DNA of 58,777 bases from Bacteroidota bacterium (lineage in GTDB: Bacteria; Bacteroidota; Bacteroidia; B-17B0; Aurantibacillaceae): positions 1-58,777 of the forward strand of contig JACDED010000012.1 of NCBI GenBank assembly GCA_013816615.1, in the 5' to 3' direction. A program made the translations under genes and the position numbers. The stretch's first letter is position 1, and the number at the start of each line of letters is the position of its first letter. Shown one piece after another: positions 45,237 to 54,195 of this stretch. Under the pieces are notes generated by a model. It saw only the letters and a list, made by a program, of their open reading frames with translations. It did not search any database and was not told where the DNA came from.

Positions 45237-45970
45237 TTTCTACTTTCTAAAACAAGTTTGGTTAACAAATTAAAAAGTGCAATTACACTTATAAAATATA
45301 GGGTATCGCGTGTATCTATCACACCGCGGCTCATGCTTACGTAATGATCATTTAATCCGAGTCCTTTAAAGAATGCATCGTACTTGCCAAACAATCCACT
45401 TTGCGCAATAAATTCAAAACCTATGTAACAGAAAAAACAAAGCAATAAAGCAATGATGAAAGCAATAACCTGGTTCTCAGCAATGGCAGAAGCAAAAATG
45501 CCAATTGAAACAAAGCCCGCGCCTAAAAATAATAAACCAATATAAGAACCCCACATACCACCGGTATCAATATTTCCTTTGGGTGCACCTAAAATATGTA
45601 CACTATAATAATAGATCAATGTTGGTAATAATGAAACCATTACCAAAGTAAAGCCCGCTAAATATTTTGCAAGTACTAATTGAAGATCAGTAAGTGGACG
45701 GGTTAATAATAATTCAATAGTACCCGTTTTTTTCTCTTCAGAAAAAGAACGCATGGTAATAGCGGGAATTAAAAATAAATATACCCAGGGCGCTATAAAA
45801 AATAAAGGATCGATGTTTGCAAAGCCATTATCTAAAATATTTGAGCCACCACTTTCAGATGGGATCACCCACATAAAAATACCCACCAGCGAAATAAAAA
45901 CGCCAATAGCAATGTAGCCTATTAAGGAACTTAAAAAACTACGTATCTCTTTTAAATAAAGCGTTAACAT
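45230..45970 (-). CDS. gldF: Gliding-motility ABC transporter permease GldF
   Basis: A 246-residue six-helix membrane permease of the ABC-2 type (LYLKEIRSFLSSLIGYIAIGVF; AITMRSFSEEKKTGTIELLLTRPLTDLQLVLAKYLAG). The start is the ATG at 45970: a full promoter (TTG, 20 nt, TATTTTTG) ends 6 nt before it, so the TTG at 45979 inside the promoter is excluded. It partners with GldG, whose gene overlaps its end by 7 bp, and with the ATPase GldA encoded elsewhere. Confidence 0.93.
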   Translation of the reverse strand: MLTLYLKEIRSFLSSLIGYIAIGVFISLVGIFMWVIPSESGGSNILDNGFANIDPLFFIAPWVYLFLIPAITMRSFSEEKKTGTIELLLTRPLTDLQLVLAKYLAGFTLVMVSLLPTLIYYYSVHILGAPKGNIDTGGMWGSYIGLLFLGAGFVSIGIFASAIAENQVIAFIIALLLCFFCYIGFEFIAQSGLFGKYDAFFKGLGLNDHYVSMSRGVIDTRDTLYFISVIALFNLLTKLVLESRKW

Positions 45971-45976
45971 AAATGG

Positions 45977-46007
45977 CAAAAATACATATAATAAATTCTT
46001 TATTCAA
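45977..46007 (-). promoter_or_regulatory. gldF promoter: TTG, 20 nt, TATTTTTG
   Basis: On the minus strand the TTG is plus 46005-46007 and the exact -7 box is plus 45977-45984. The -33 element lies inside the last codons of the upstream serine hydrolase gene, so gldFG is a separate transcription unit despite close spacing. Confidence 0.65.
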
Positions 46008-47163
46008 CCTCTTCCAGGGTATCTCCTGTTTGGGCGTTATCCAGTATCTGGTAAACCCTGTATGTTTGATATGCTGAACGGTTCAATTGATTGCTTAAAA
46101 TAATTACTGTTAATTTATCATTTAAACGGCGGTGAAACGATGAGCGGTAGCCGTGCCACCAGCCATTATGATACACTTCTTTTTTCAAAGAATCATTCAT
46201 GTCTTTTATTCGCCAGCCATAACCGTAATTGCTTAATTTTTTTTCTTTACTATAAGCAGTGTAAGCCAGATCCTGTGTCTCTGCTTTAATTATTTTATTT
46301 TGGTACATGGCTTCGCTAAACAAATAAAGATCGTATGGGGTTGAGTAAATACTTTTATCACCCAACACATAATCGCTGGCATCAAGATCAATTGGCTTCC
46401 ATTTATTATCGTAAGGCCTGGTAACATTTTTGCCGTTCAGGTCAATATCTTTGATCGTAGCGGTGTTCTTCATTCCCAAAGGCTTAAATAATTCTTCACG
46501 AACAAACTCAGAATATGACTTTTTTGAAATTTTTTCGATCAACAAGGCAAGTAATGCATAATTGGTATTGCAATAATTAAAACGGGTGTTTGGTTTTAGG
46601 TAAGGCTTAGGGTTTTTAGTGATGTAATAGGTATACATTTCATCATTGTTCATTTTATAATTTGGCTGATAGATCTCGCTATTCAAAACATAAATGTAAT
46701 TTGCCAATCCCGAGCGGTGATTTAATAATTGGTTAACGGTTACATTCTGGTAAGGAAAATCAGGAAAATAAAAAGCAAATGGTTTGTTAAGATCGATCAA
46801 TTCTCTTTCGTGTAACATTAACACCGCCGTAGCCGTAATTACTTTTGAGACCGAAGCCAGCTGAAACATAGAAGAATCGGTTAAAACATCATTTGTGCTT
46901 TTATTTAAAAGACCAAGCGATCTTTGATATAATACTTTTCCGGCGCGGGCTACCAAAACACTACCGTTAAAAGTTCCCATCTGGTTCATTTGTTTAAACA
47001 AAGTATCAAGACGGTAAGCAACGCGCTTTTCCTCTTTATTTAAATTAGATATAAGCTCTTCTGTTGTTTCTTTTAAAACGGTTTTGCTTTTATCCGCCGT
47101 GCTTGAATTGCCGCAGCTTAAAAACATAACAAGTAATAGTGTAAGTGTGAAGATCCTATTCAT
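46000..47163 (-). CDS. Class C beta-lactamase-related serine hydrolase, lipoprotein
   Basis: A 387-residue protein with a lipobox (LLLVMFLSC, C17). Catalytic motifs of the class C beta-lactamase/DD-peptidase fold are S104-V-S-K107 in LASVSKVITA and Y197-C-N199 in FNYCNTNYALL. In the third position HNG is seen (VYHNGWWHGYRSS) in place of KTG, common in esterase-like or D-aminopeptidase members. It is likely periplasmic and acts on D-amino-acid peptides or esters. Its start overlaps the mtgA stop (TAATG), suggesting a cell-wall role with that enzyme. Confidence 0.85.
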   Translation of the reverse strand: MNRIFTLTLLLVMFLSCGNSSTADKSKTVLKETTEELISNLNKEEKRVAYRLDTLFKQMNQMGTFNGSVLVARAGKVLYQRSLGLLNKSTNDVLTDSSMFQLASVSKVITATAVLMLHERELIDLNKPFAFYFPDFPYQNVTVNQLLNHRSGLANYIYVLNSEIYQPNYKMNNDEMYTYYITKNPKPYLKPNTRFNYCNTNYALLALLIEKISKKSYSEFVREELFKPLGMKNTATIKDIDLNGKNVTRPYDNKWKPIDLDASDYVLGDKSIYSTPYDLYLFSEAMYQNKIIKAETQDLAYTAYSKEKKLSNYGYGWRIKDMNDSLKKEVYHNGWWHGYRSSFHRRLNDKLTVIILSNQLNRSAYQTYRVYQILDNAQTGDTLEEVE

Positions 47164-47918
47164 TATTTTTTCTTTTTAGAAGATTTTGTTGTTGTTTTCT
47201 CCTCTTTCTCGTCCTCATCATTGTACTTATCGTAATCTAACTCATTTCCCCAAAAACTCATTTGTTGTTTGATCCAGGCTTTTCGTTTTAAAATGTATGA
47301 GCTCGGTGGATTGGCAACATATTTTACAGGGTTTGGTAAAATAGCAGCAATAGCCGCGCACTCATCTTTGTTTAATTTTATGGCCGGTTTTTTAAACCAA
47401 TGTTGTGCTGCGGCTTCTGCACCATAAACGCCATTGCCCATTTCAATACTGTTGAGGTAAACTTCCATAATGCGTTCTTTACTCCAAAAGGTTTCTATCA
47501 ATAAAGTAAAATAAGCTTCAAAAGCTTTACGTATATAACTACGGCCGGGCCATAAGAATACATTTTTTGCTGTTTGTTGTGAAATAGTGCTACCCCCGCG
47601 ACCTTTTTTGCCATCTTCATTAGCTTTCATGGCCTTTTCAATAGCGCCCCAGTCAAAGCCATAATGTTTTAAATAATTTTGATCCTCACTGCAAACTACA
47701 GCCAATTGTAATTTTGGCGGAATTTCTTCCAGGCTTACCCAATCGTGTTTTAATGTCATGCTTTTTCCGTCTCCCTTCTGTTGAACGCAGCGTATCAGCA
47801 TTAGCGGCGTTAAAGGTACGGGTACCCAGCGAAAAAGTATCGCGCTTCCTACAGATAATATTATAAAAAAAGCAAAAACTTTTAAAACTATCTTAAATAT
47901 TTTGGTTAACAAAATCAT
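47163..47918 (-). CDS. mtgA: Monofunctional biosynthetic peptidoglycan transglycosylase
   Basis: Polymerises lipid II into glycan strands at the inner membrane, without a transpeptidase domain. The 251-residue GT51 protein has one N-terminal helix (VLKVFAFFIILSVGSAILF) and the motifs AVVCSEDQNYLKHYGFDW (catalytic Glu), GGSTISQQTAKNVFLWPGRS and RIMEVYLNSIEMGNGVYGAE. The C-terminus is very lysine/glutamate rich (DEKEEKTTTKSSKKKK). The ATG at 47918 is chosen because an exact -7 box TAGATTTG ends 11 nt before it, whereas the upstream TTG at 47978 precedes that box. It overlaps the next gene by one base. Confidence 0.94.
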   Translation of the reverse strand: MILLTKIFKIVLKVFAFFIILSVGSAILFRWVPVPLTPLMLIRCVQQKGDGKSMTLKHDWVSLEEIPPKLQLAVVCSEDQNYLKHYGFDWGAIEKAMKANEDGKKGRGGSTISQQTAKNVFLWPGRSYIRKAFEAYFTLLIETFWSKERIMEVYLNSIEMGNGVYGAEAAAQHWFKKPAIKLNKDECAAIAAILPNPVKYVANPPSSYILKRKAWIKQQMSFWGNELDYDKYNDEDEKEEKTTTKSSKKKK

Positions 47919-47929
47919 AATCAATCTTA

Positions 47930-47937
47930 CAAATCTA
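47930..47937 (-). promoter_or_regulatory. -7 promoter box TAGATTTG upstream of mtgA
   Basis: Exact TAnnTTTG match on the minus strand, 11 nt before the chosen mtgA ATG. Confidence 0.5.
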
Positions 47938-48001
47938 TTCGTATTTTTAAACCTTAAACGCCTTAGTTTGTAAATCAATTAACTATCGATTCTTAATTAC
48001 T

Positions 48002-48493
48002 ATGAACAAAAAATGGATCAGTACAATAATTGCCATAATTGGTGTTTTTATTGCCCTATATTTTTATAATAAATACAATAATGCCCCAAGTATGGATTTT
48101 AGTAAGCTTAAGCTCTATAATCTTGACGAAGAGCGGGTTAGTTTTGAGTCATTTAAGGGTAAAAAGCTGGTAATTAGCTTTAGTGCCTCTTGGTGCCCAA
48201 ATTGTTTGGATGAGATGCGCGAGATGAACGATATTAAAGATGTGAAATTAAGCGATGTGGAGGTGGTGATCATAAGTGATGAACCTATGGAAAAGATAAT
48301 GGCCTGGAAAGAGCGCCTGGATTACCCCTTTACCTTTTTAAAATTAGAACAGAATTTTAATGATATTGGTATTTTTTCAATTCCAACATCGTATATCGTT
48401 AATACAAAACTGGAAGTGAAAAAAGAAGAGGTGGGTTATATTGATTGGAAAGATGAATCAACGGCCGAACACTTAAAAAAATTAATGGAGTAG
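48002..48493 (+). CDS. TlpA/thioredoxin-like membrane-anchored protein
   Basis: A 163-residue protein with an N-terminal uncleaved-looking anchor (ISTIIAIIGVFIALYFY) and a thioredoxin-like domain with the active pair C65-P-N-C68 in SASWCPNCLDEM. This is a TlpA/ResA-type oxidoreductase facing the periplasm, likely reducing disulfides in cytochrome or cell-envelope proteins. The cis-Pro loop is FSIPTSYIVN. It is divergent from mtgA and followed by a palindromic repeat before uvrA. No cytochrome-maturation genes are nearby. Confidence 0.85.
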   Translation: MNKKWISTIIAIIGVFIALYFYNKYNNAPSMDFSKLKLYNLDEERVSFESFKGKKLVISFSASWCPNCLDEMREMNDIKDVKLSDVEVVIISDEPMEKIMAWKERLDYPFTFLKLEQNFNDIGIFSIPTSYIVNTKLEVKKEEVGYIDWKDESTAEHLKKLME

Positions 48494-48504
48494 AAGGATT
48501 TTTG

Positions 48505-48616
48505 CTGTCACTTCGAGTAAATTTTTGTTTGCCTCTTTACAAAAATTGTATCGAGAAGTATGAATGAGATCATGTCTCGATACACTTCGCTAATGCTTCG
48601 TTACTCGACATGACAG
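48505..48616. repeat. Nested palindromic repeat, TGTCACTTCG family
   Basis: The outer ends CTGTCACTTCGAGTAA and TTACTCGACATGACAG are inverted copies (two mismatches). Inside, ATTGTATCGAGA faces TCTCGATACA. It is related to the element at 15792-15896 and lies between the TlpA-like gene and uvrA, both plus strand. Confidence 0.65.
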
Positions 48617-48655
48617 ATATTTAAAACTAAATAATTTTAAAAATATTACACATCA

Positions 48656-51478
48656 ATGAGTACTAAAGACGTTACCAAATTAAGTTCAAAAGAGTTTATT
48701 ATAATTAAAGGCGCTCGTCAACACAATTTAAAAAATGTAGATGTTGCTTTGCCAAGAAATAAAATGATCGTGATTACCGGACTTTCAGGTTCAGGTAAAT
48801 CGTCATTAGCATTTGACACCTTGTATGCAGAAGGTCAGCGACGTTATGTAGAAAGTCTTTCAGCTTACGCGCGACAATTTTTAGGCCGTTTAGAAAAACC
48901 GCAGGTAGATTATATAAAAGGTATTTCGCCGGCCATAGCTATTGAACAAAAAGTTATTTCGCGTAATCCAAGAAGTACGGTTGGAACCATTACCGAGATC
49001 TACGATTATTTTAAATTACTATTTTCCCGCGTTGGCAAAACGTTTTCACCAATAAGTGGTAAGCAGGTAAAGCGCCAAAGTGTAACAGATGTTGTAAACT
49101 TTATTTCTGAATTAAAAGAGGGTTCAAAAATTTTAGTGCTTTCAAAAGTTTCTGAGGCCAAGGATCGTCCGTTTCAAAAACAATTAGATCTTTTATCACA
49201 ACAGGGTTTTTCGCGCGCAGTTGTAAATGGCAAGACACAAAAAATAAGCGAGATTGATTTTAAAACCGTAAAAAAAACTTCTGAGGTTTTTTTATTGATA
49301 GATCGTTTGGTCTCTAATCCAACAGATGAAGATTTTTTAAGTCGCGCTGCAGATAGCATTCAGACTGCTTTTTTTGAAGGTGCCGGTGAATGTTTGTTGT
49401 GGGTTGAAAAAGGTGAAGGCGAATACAACAAACATACATTCAGTAATTTATTTGAGCTGGATGGAATGACCTTTGAAGAACCGAATGTAAATTTTTTCAC
49501 GTTTAATAATCCAATTGGTGCCTGTAAAACCTGCGAAGGCTTTGGAAGCATTATTGGTATCGATCCTGATCTTGTTATTCCAAACAAAAGCCTTTCGGTT
49601 TTTCAAAACGCAATTGTGTGTTGGAATGGTGAAGTGATGAGCTCGTATAAAAAAGAATTATTAAAACACGCGCACAAATTTAATTTCCCGGTTCATAAAC
49701 CCATTGCAGAGCTTTCTAAAAAAGATTATCAATTATTGTGGGAAGGCAATGAACACTTTGATGGTTTAAACGCATTCTTTAAAATGCTTGAGCGCGAAAC
49801 TTACAAAATTCAGTATCGAGTAATGTTAGCGCGTTACCGTGGTAAAACGGTTTGCCCCGATTGCCAGGGAACGCGTTTGCGCAAAGATGCCAATTATGTA
49901 AAAGTGGGCGGAAAGAATATCACTGAATTAGTTTTGTCACCGGTTGATCAATTGCAACCTTTTTTTAATAATTTAAAATTAGACGATCACGATACAAAAG
50001 TGGCGAAGCGATTACTAATAGAGATCACAAACCGTTTACAATATTTAATGGATGTTGGTCTCGCTTATTTAACGTTGAATCGCGTTGCCAATACATTAAG
50101 CGGTGGCGAAAGTCAGCGTATTAATTTAGCAACCCAATTAGGAAGTACACTTGTTGGCAGTTTATATATTTTAGATGAGCCAAGTATTGGTTTGCATCCG
50201 CGCGATACAGAACGTTTGATAAAAGTATTACGTTCATTGCAACAACAAGGTAACACGGTAATTATTGTTGAGCATGACGAAGAAATTATGCGCATGGCGG
50301 ATGAGCTCATTGATATTGGTCCGGAAGCCGGAACACATGGCGGTCATTTGGTTTTCCAGGGAACACATAAAGATCTTTTAAAAAATAAAGCAGGTTATAC
50401 TTCAAAATATTTAAACAATGTTTTAAGAATTGAAGTCCCGAAATCGCGCCGCAAGTGGAAAGAGTTTATTGAGATCAGGAACCTAAATGAAAATAATTTA
50501 AAAAATGTTTCGGTTAAATTTCCGTTGGGAGTTTTAACCTGTGTAACTGGTGTGAGTGGTTCGGGTAAATCTACACTTGTAAGAAGAGGATTAATCCCTA
50601 ACCTGCAAAAATATTTAGATGGTTATTTTGAAAGCGTAAATGCAGATCATGTAATTGGTGGCAGCTTAAAACAAATTAAACAATTAGAATTTGTAGATCA
50701 GAATCCTATTGGTAAATCGTCTCGTTCTAATCCTGTTACGTATGTAAAAGCATTTGATGAGGTAAGAAATTTATTTGCAGACCAGGGACTTTCAAAAGCA
50801 AGAAATTATAAGCCCGGCTTTTTTAGTTTTAACGTTGAAGGTGGTCGATGTGAAGTTTGCCAGGGCGAAGGGCAAATAACGGTGGAGATGCAGTTTATGG
50901 CCGACATACAATTGCAGTGTGAGAATTGTAAAGGCAAACGTTACAAAGCAGAAACGTTGGAAGTTTTATATCGTGGCAAATCTATTTCAGATATTTTAGA
51001 CCTGACGGTGGAAGATGCCGTTGAATTTTTCTCGCAGGATAAAGAAAACAAAACCTGTTTAAGGATCTTAGAAAAGCTACAGGCATTACAAGCAGTTGGT
51101 TTAGGTTATGTAGCACTCGGACAAAGCAGCAGTACTTTAAGCGGCGGAGAAGCACAGCGTATTAAGCTGGCAAGTTTTTTAATTGCCATTAATAATACAT
51201 CACCCACTTTATTTGTGTTTGATGAACCAACAACCGGTTTACATTTTCACGATGTTTCTAAATTATTAAAATCGTTTGATGCTTTATTGGCAAAAGGACA
51301 TTCAATAGTTGTAATTGAACATAATATAGATGTTATAAAATGCGCTGACTGGATCATTGATGTTGGCCCTGAAGGCGGAGAGCACGGTGGCACAATTGTT
51401 TTTGAAGGAACACCAGAAGATCTTGCTAAAAATAAAAAAGGGTATACAGGGAAGTATGTTGCTGAGAAGTTGAGGTAA
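48656..51478 (+). CDS. uvrA: Excinuclease ABC subunit A
   Basis: The damage-sensing ATPase of nucleotide excision repair, working as a dimer with UvrB. The 940 residues match UvrA. There are two ABC modules with Walker A motifs TGLSGSGKSS (about 41-50) and TGVSGSGKSTLVRR. Signature loops are LSGGESQRINLA and LSGGEAQRIKLA, with Walker B LYILDEPSIGLHPRD and LFVFDEPTTGLHFHD. CxxC zinc pairs occur in ACKTCEGFG, VCPDCQGTR, CEVCQGEGQ and CENCKGKRY. It ends 13 bp before the convergent HNH gene, with no terminator visible. Confidence 0.98.
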   Translation: MSTKDVTKLSSKEFIIIKGARQHNLKNVDVALPRNKMIVITGLSGSGKSSLAFDTLYAEGQRRYVESLSAYARQFLGRLEKPQVDYIKGISPAIAIEQKVISRNPRSTVGTITEIYDYFKLLFSRVGKTFSPISGKQVKRQSVTDVVNFISELKEGSKILVLSKVSEAKDRPFQKQLDLLSQQGFSRAVVNGKTQKISEIDFKTVKKTSEVFLLIDRLVSNPTDEDFLSRAADSIQTAFFEGAGECLLWVEKGEGEYNKHTFSNLFELDGMTFEEPNVNFFTFNNPIGACKTCEGFGSIIGIDPDLVIPNKSLSVFQNAIVCWNGEVMSSYKKELLKHAHKFNFPVHKPIAELSKKDYQLLWEGNEHFDGLNAFFKMLERETYKIQYRVMLARYRGKTVCPDCQGTRLRKDANYVKVGGKNITELVLSPVDQLQPFFNNLKLDDHDTKVAKRLLIEITNRLQYLMDVGLAYLTLNRVANTLSGGESQRINLATQLGSTLVGSLYILDEPSIGLHPRDTERLIKVLRSLQQQGNTVIIVEHDEEIMRMADELIDIGPEAGTHGGHLVFQGTHKDLLKNKAGYTSKYLNNVLRIEVPKSRRKWKEFIEIRNLNENNLKNVSVKFPLGVLTCVTGVSGSGKSTLVRRGLIPNLQKYLDGYFESVNADHVIGGSLKQIKQLEFVDQNPIGKSSRSNPVTYVKAFDEVRNLFADQGLSKARNYKPGFFSFNVEGGRCEVCQGEGQITVEMQFMADIQLQCENCKGKRYKAETLEVLYRGKSISDILDLTVEDAVEFFSQDKENKTCLRILEKLQALQAVGLGYVALGQSSSTLSGGEAQRIKLASFLIAINNTSPTLFVFDEPTTGLHFHDVSKLLKSFDALLAKGHSIVVIEHNIDVIKCADWIIDVGPEGGEHGGTIVFEGTPEDLAKNKKGYTGKYVAEKLR

Positions 51479-51491
51479 CTGTAAAGTATAT

Positions 51492-52535
51492 TTAGCTATC
51501 CGAGTTGCTTTTGTTAAAAAACTCCTTCCAAAATACGTGCGATGCGACGCTTTGAGGTTTGGTGTTTAAGTATCTTTCATCTTTTTGAGATATATTCTCT
51601 ATTGTTACTGAATGTGTGATCGAACTATCGCCTTGACCCAAAATTTCTCTTATATTTTTATAAATATCTTCTCCATCAATAATATGTCCTGGTAATGCAA
51701 TACCGCATCTGCGAATTTTATTTTTCGTTTTTAAGTCAAATACTACTAGAAAACATCTGAGATTTTTTGGTTCTCTCACAATATTTATTCCAAGAAATTC
51801 GTCTTCAAAATCATATTTGATCCAGTATGGAGTGGATAATATAATTTCATCAGGATTTAATATTTGCTTTCTAACTAAACTTAAACCAGGATTGTTTACT
51901 AGAATAAAGCCATAACCTAAAGCATTAAAAGCTAAAAAGTAAGCAATTCTGAGTAATGCAATTTCTGCTCTACGCTCATCTGCTAAGTTTTTTATTGCAA
52001 AACTCATTTTAGTTCCGTTAATCACTTCTTCGATATTATCCTGTGTTATAGGTGTTTTGTGAGTCGTAATTAGATCTCCTAGAAATTTACCGGCTTGTTT
52101 TGGATTTGAATTTTGTGGGCGTACATCAATAACAACTGACCCATCATTCTGATATTTAAAAGTTCCGGTTATTTCATTTTCACCTATTTTAAATTTAGTT
52201 TTTGCTTTTGATCCGGGAATCATTTGTTCAAAATCTAATTCCATTAATCTATTTAATAAATGACTATCTAATTTGTACCCAGCCTCTGAATTACACTTTC
52301 TGCAAGTAAGAATTAGTGGCTTTCCTCCCAAAGATGCAGGTGGCAAATCTTCTAGAGTTAGACTGTTTCCCATTTTCTCATTTAACTTTTCGACAGGAAA
52401 TATTTTGAGGCAGAGTGGACAGATATAATCGTCTTTAAACTCATAATTTACAAAATTAACCTCTTCCTTTAACCATCTTAGATTTTGAGAAAACACATTA
52501 AATATTTTCAATCGTCTTTGGCTTTGTTTGCTCAT
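51492..52535 (-). CDS. HNH-like endonuclease-domain protein
   Basis: A 347-residue protein from the ATG at 52535. A longer TTG start at 52598 is less likely. Near the N-terminus it has CPLCLKIFPVEKLNEKMG then LTLEDLPPASLGGKPLILTC and RKCNSEAGYKLDSHLLNR. This is the CxxC...E(H/D)xPP...CxxCN layout of HNH-type nucleases in which the first His is replaced by Asp here (LED rather than LEH). The rest is beta-rich with no recognised domain. Activity is uncertain because of that change. It is divergent from a small membrane protein and may belong to an accessory cluster. Confidence 0.6.
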   Translation of the reverse strand: MSKQSQRRLKIFNVFSQNLRWLKEEVNFVNYEFKDDYICPLCLKIFPVEKLNEKMGNSLTLEDLPPASLGGKPLILTCRKCNSEAGYKLDSHLLNRLMELDFEQMIPGSKAKTKFKIGENEITGTFKYQNDGSVVIDVRPQNSNPKQAGKFLGDLITTHKTPITQDNIEEVINGTKMSFAIKNLADERRAEIALLRIAYFLAFNALGYGFILVNNPGLSLVRKQILNPDEIILSTPYWIKYDFEDEFLGINIVREPKNLRCFLVVFDLKTKNKIRRCGIALPGHIIDGEDIYKNIREILGQGDSSITHSVTIENISQKDERYLNTKPQSVASHVFWKEFFNKSNSDS

Positions 52536-52671
52536 TTTAGGTTTGATAAATATTATTGAAATTAAATAATTTAGTTGATTTCTCAACTTTTTAAACAAAA
52601 ATCATTTGCATAAGAGTAAATGAAAAATTTATAGAAAATTACTATCTTTAATAAGAAAGTTTATTTATATA

Positions 52672-53349
52672 ATGGGAAATTTACCAGAAACATCCAGTGA
52701 AAACAAAGTAGGAAATTCTGAAGACAATGGAGCACCTATGTGGACGCAAGTATTAGGTGTATGTATTGCGATAATATCAATTATTTATTGTGTGAATGCT
52801 AGAACTTGGAATGATATTTTCAAATATGCATCGTACATTTCCATCGGTTTATTGGTGGTTTTTTTTCTAATAATAATAATAATTAATGTTTTTAACAGCG
52901 GAATCACAAAAAAAGGTTTTAAGGATTTTGCTTTTGTTTTGCCTCTTATTATTTTACTACTTGTTATTGCGGGAATATCGAATTACTCGATTTTTGTAGG
53001 AATAAAAGATATTTTTCTCTGGATCAAATCACCATCTATTTCAAAGACCAGTGCGATAATTTTAACTTCACTATTTACTCTTGCATTAGGTTCAGGATTA
53101 TTCTATTTCCGGCTGCGCATGCGAGCAATTTATGGATTGACAGAAGCTGCAATAGGAATAGTGGTAGCAGGAAACAGAGCTTTAACGCAAATGGATCAAT
53201 TTGCATCTTCCGATTTCTACTTGGCAATTTTAACAGCATCAGTATATTTAATTGTGCGAGGATTTGATAATATTCATCAGGGTTTGACTAAAGATCCAAT
53301 CGATCAATATGGAACAAAACTGTTTGCGTTTTTTAAGAAGCGAATTTAA
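52672..53349 (+). CDS. Hypothetical membrane protein with four or so helices
   Basis: A 225-residue protein: a short polar N-terminus (ETSSENKVGNSEDNG), two pairs of hydrophobic helices (VLGVCIAIISIIYC, ISIGLLVVFFLIIIIINVF, FAFVLPLIILLLVIAG, SAIILTSLFTLALGSGLFYF) and a cytoplasmic C-terminal tail (IHQGLTKDPIDQYGTKLFAFF). No family was recognised. It is divergent from the HNH gene with about 137 bp between starts. Its last 41 bp overlap an alternative longer start of the next gene, but the preferred ATG there is 17 bp after its stop. Confidence 0.65.
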   Translation: MGNLPETSSENKVGNSEDNGAPMWTQVLGVCIAIISIIYCVNARTWNDIFKYASYISIGLLVVFFLIIIIINVFNSGITKKGFKDFAFVLPLIILLLVIAGISNYSIFVGIKDIFLWIKSPSISKTSAIILTSLFTLALGSGLFYFRLRMRAIYGLTEAAIGIVVAGNRALTQMDQFASSDFYLAILTASVYLIVRGFDNIHQGLTKDPIDQYGTKLFAFFKKRI

Positions 53350-53365
53350 ATATAAAATAAGCAAT

Positions 53366-53722
53366 ATGAGATTAAAGATTACAGCAATTATTTTATTTCC
53401 TGTCTTTATCGCTGTTTCATGCTCTCACGAAGCAAAAGATGATAGTGAGGAACAAGAGAATGAAGAAACGGAAACAACAGACGACTGTAAATTCAAGAAT
53501 GATACTTACTCTGCAACTGTAAAGTATCATAATCCTGCAACCAACTATTCTGCAACGTACAACTTAGATGTTGAAGTAAAAGACTGCGAAGTGGTTCAAA
53601 TTAATTTTCCGAATGATGGTTATTTGGATGATGATCATATATCTAGTGCTCCCCTTGATGAAAATGGTTTAGCTAATGTATATGGGGAAGAGGGTAAAAC
53701 TTATGATATTGAAATTAACTAA
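53366..53722 (+). CDS. Small lipoprotein, conserved-looking secreted family
   Basis: Starts at the ATG at 53366 (MRLKITAIILFPVFIAVSC), a lipoprotein signal with Cys19. The alternative upstream start overlaps the previous gene. The 118-residue protein has a very acidic linker (EEQENEETETTDDC) and then a compact domain (YSATVKYHNPATNYSATYNL, DVEVKDCEVVQINFPNDGYL, DDDHI, GKTYDIEIN). I recall close relatives of this domain in many Bacteroidota as proteins of unknown function. It is in the same direction as, and 17 bp after, the membrane protein, possibly one transcript. Confidence 0.7.
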   Translation: MRLKITAIILFPVFIAVSCSHEAKDDSEEQENEETETTDDCKFKNDTYSATVKYHNPATNYSATYNLDVEVKDCEVVQINFPNDGYLDDDHISSAPLDENGLANVYGEEGKTYDIEIN

Positions 53723-53840
53723 TATTTGTTTGTGCTTAACTCAATAATCTATTTATGCGGATCTGCAGTCCTTGCATATATAAAAATCAGAAAACGTATA
53801 TTTTATAAATATTACAGAAGAAAAAATTAAATAGTAGGAT

Positions 53841-54128
53841 TTGAAAGAAAATAATAGATCTGCAATTATCATTTGTTCGCTTTTTATTTCGGCATTTATA
53901 TTTCGAGAACTAGGAGCATATTTTAGATTTTCCGAATCGTTGCATTTCCTTTTTATAATTTTTGACCTTCTATTCTTGATCTTATATTATGGTTCAATAG
54001 TTTGGTCAGTAATAAATGTAGTCCTCATAATTTCGAAATTCAATTTTAAGAATTGGAAAGAAATATTTATTTGGAGCCTGATAAGTTTTTTACCAACAAT
54101 ATGTTTTGTGCTAAAAGTTCTTCATTAA
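53841..54128 (+). CDS. Small hypothetical membrane protein
   Basis: A 95-residue protein with three hydrophobic helices (AIIICSLFISAFIF, LHFLFIIFDLLFLILYYGSIV, WSVINVVLIIS and a final WSLISFLPTICFVL). The only starts are TTG at 53841 or later non-ATG codons, so the start is uncertain. No family was recognised. It follows a small lipoprotein gene by about 118 bp and ends 5 bp before a perfect 20-bp inverted repeat. Confidence 0.45.
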   Translation: MKENNRSAIIICSLFISAFIFRELGAYFRFSESLHFLFIIFDLLFLILYYGSIVWSVINVVLIISKFNFKNWKEIFIWSLISFLPTICFVLKVLH

Positions 54129-54133
54129 AATTT

Positions 54134-54190
54134 TTCAACCCCTGCCAGGGTTATCCGGAAATTTCCCAATTAACCCTGGCAGGGGTTGAA
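54134..54190. repeat. Perfect 20-bp inverted repeat
   Basis: The left arm 54134-54153 (TTCAACCCCTGCCAGGG plus TTA) is the exact reverse complement of 54171-54190, with a 17-nt loop. It lies between convergent genes and has no T-run of its own. The next hairpin (54196-54227) supplies a terminator. Confidence 0.8.
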
Positions 54191-54195
54191 ACAAA

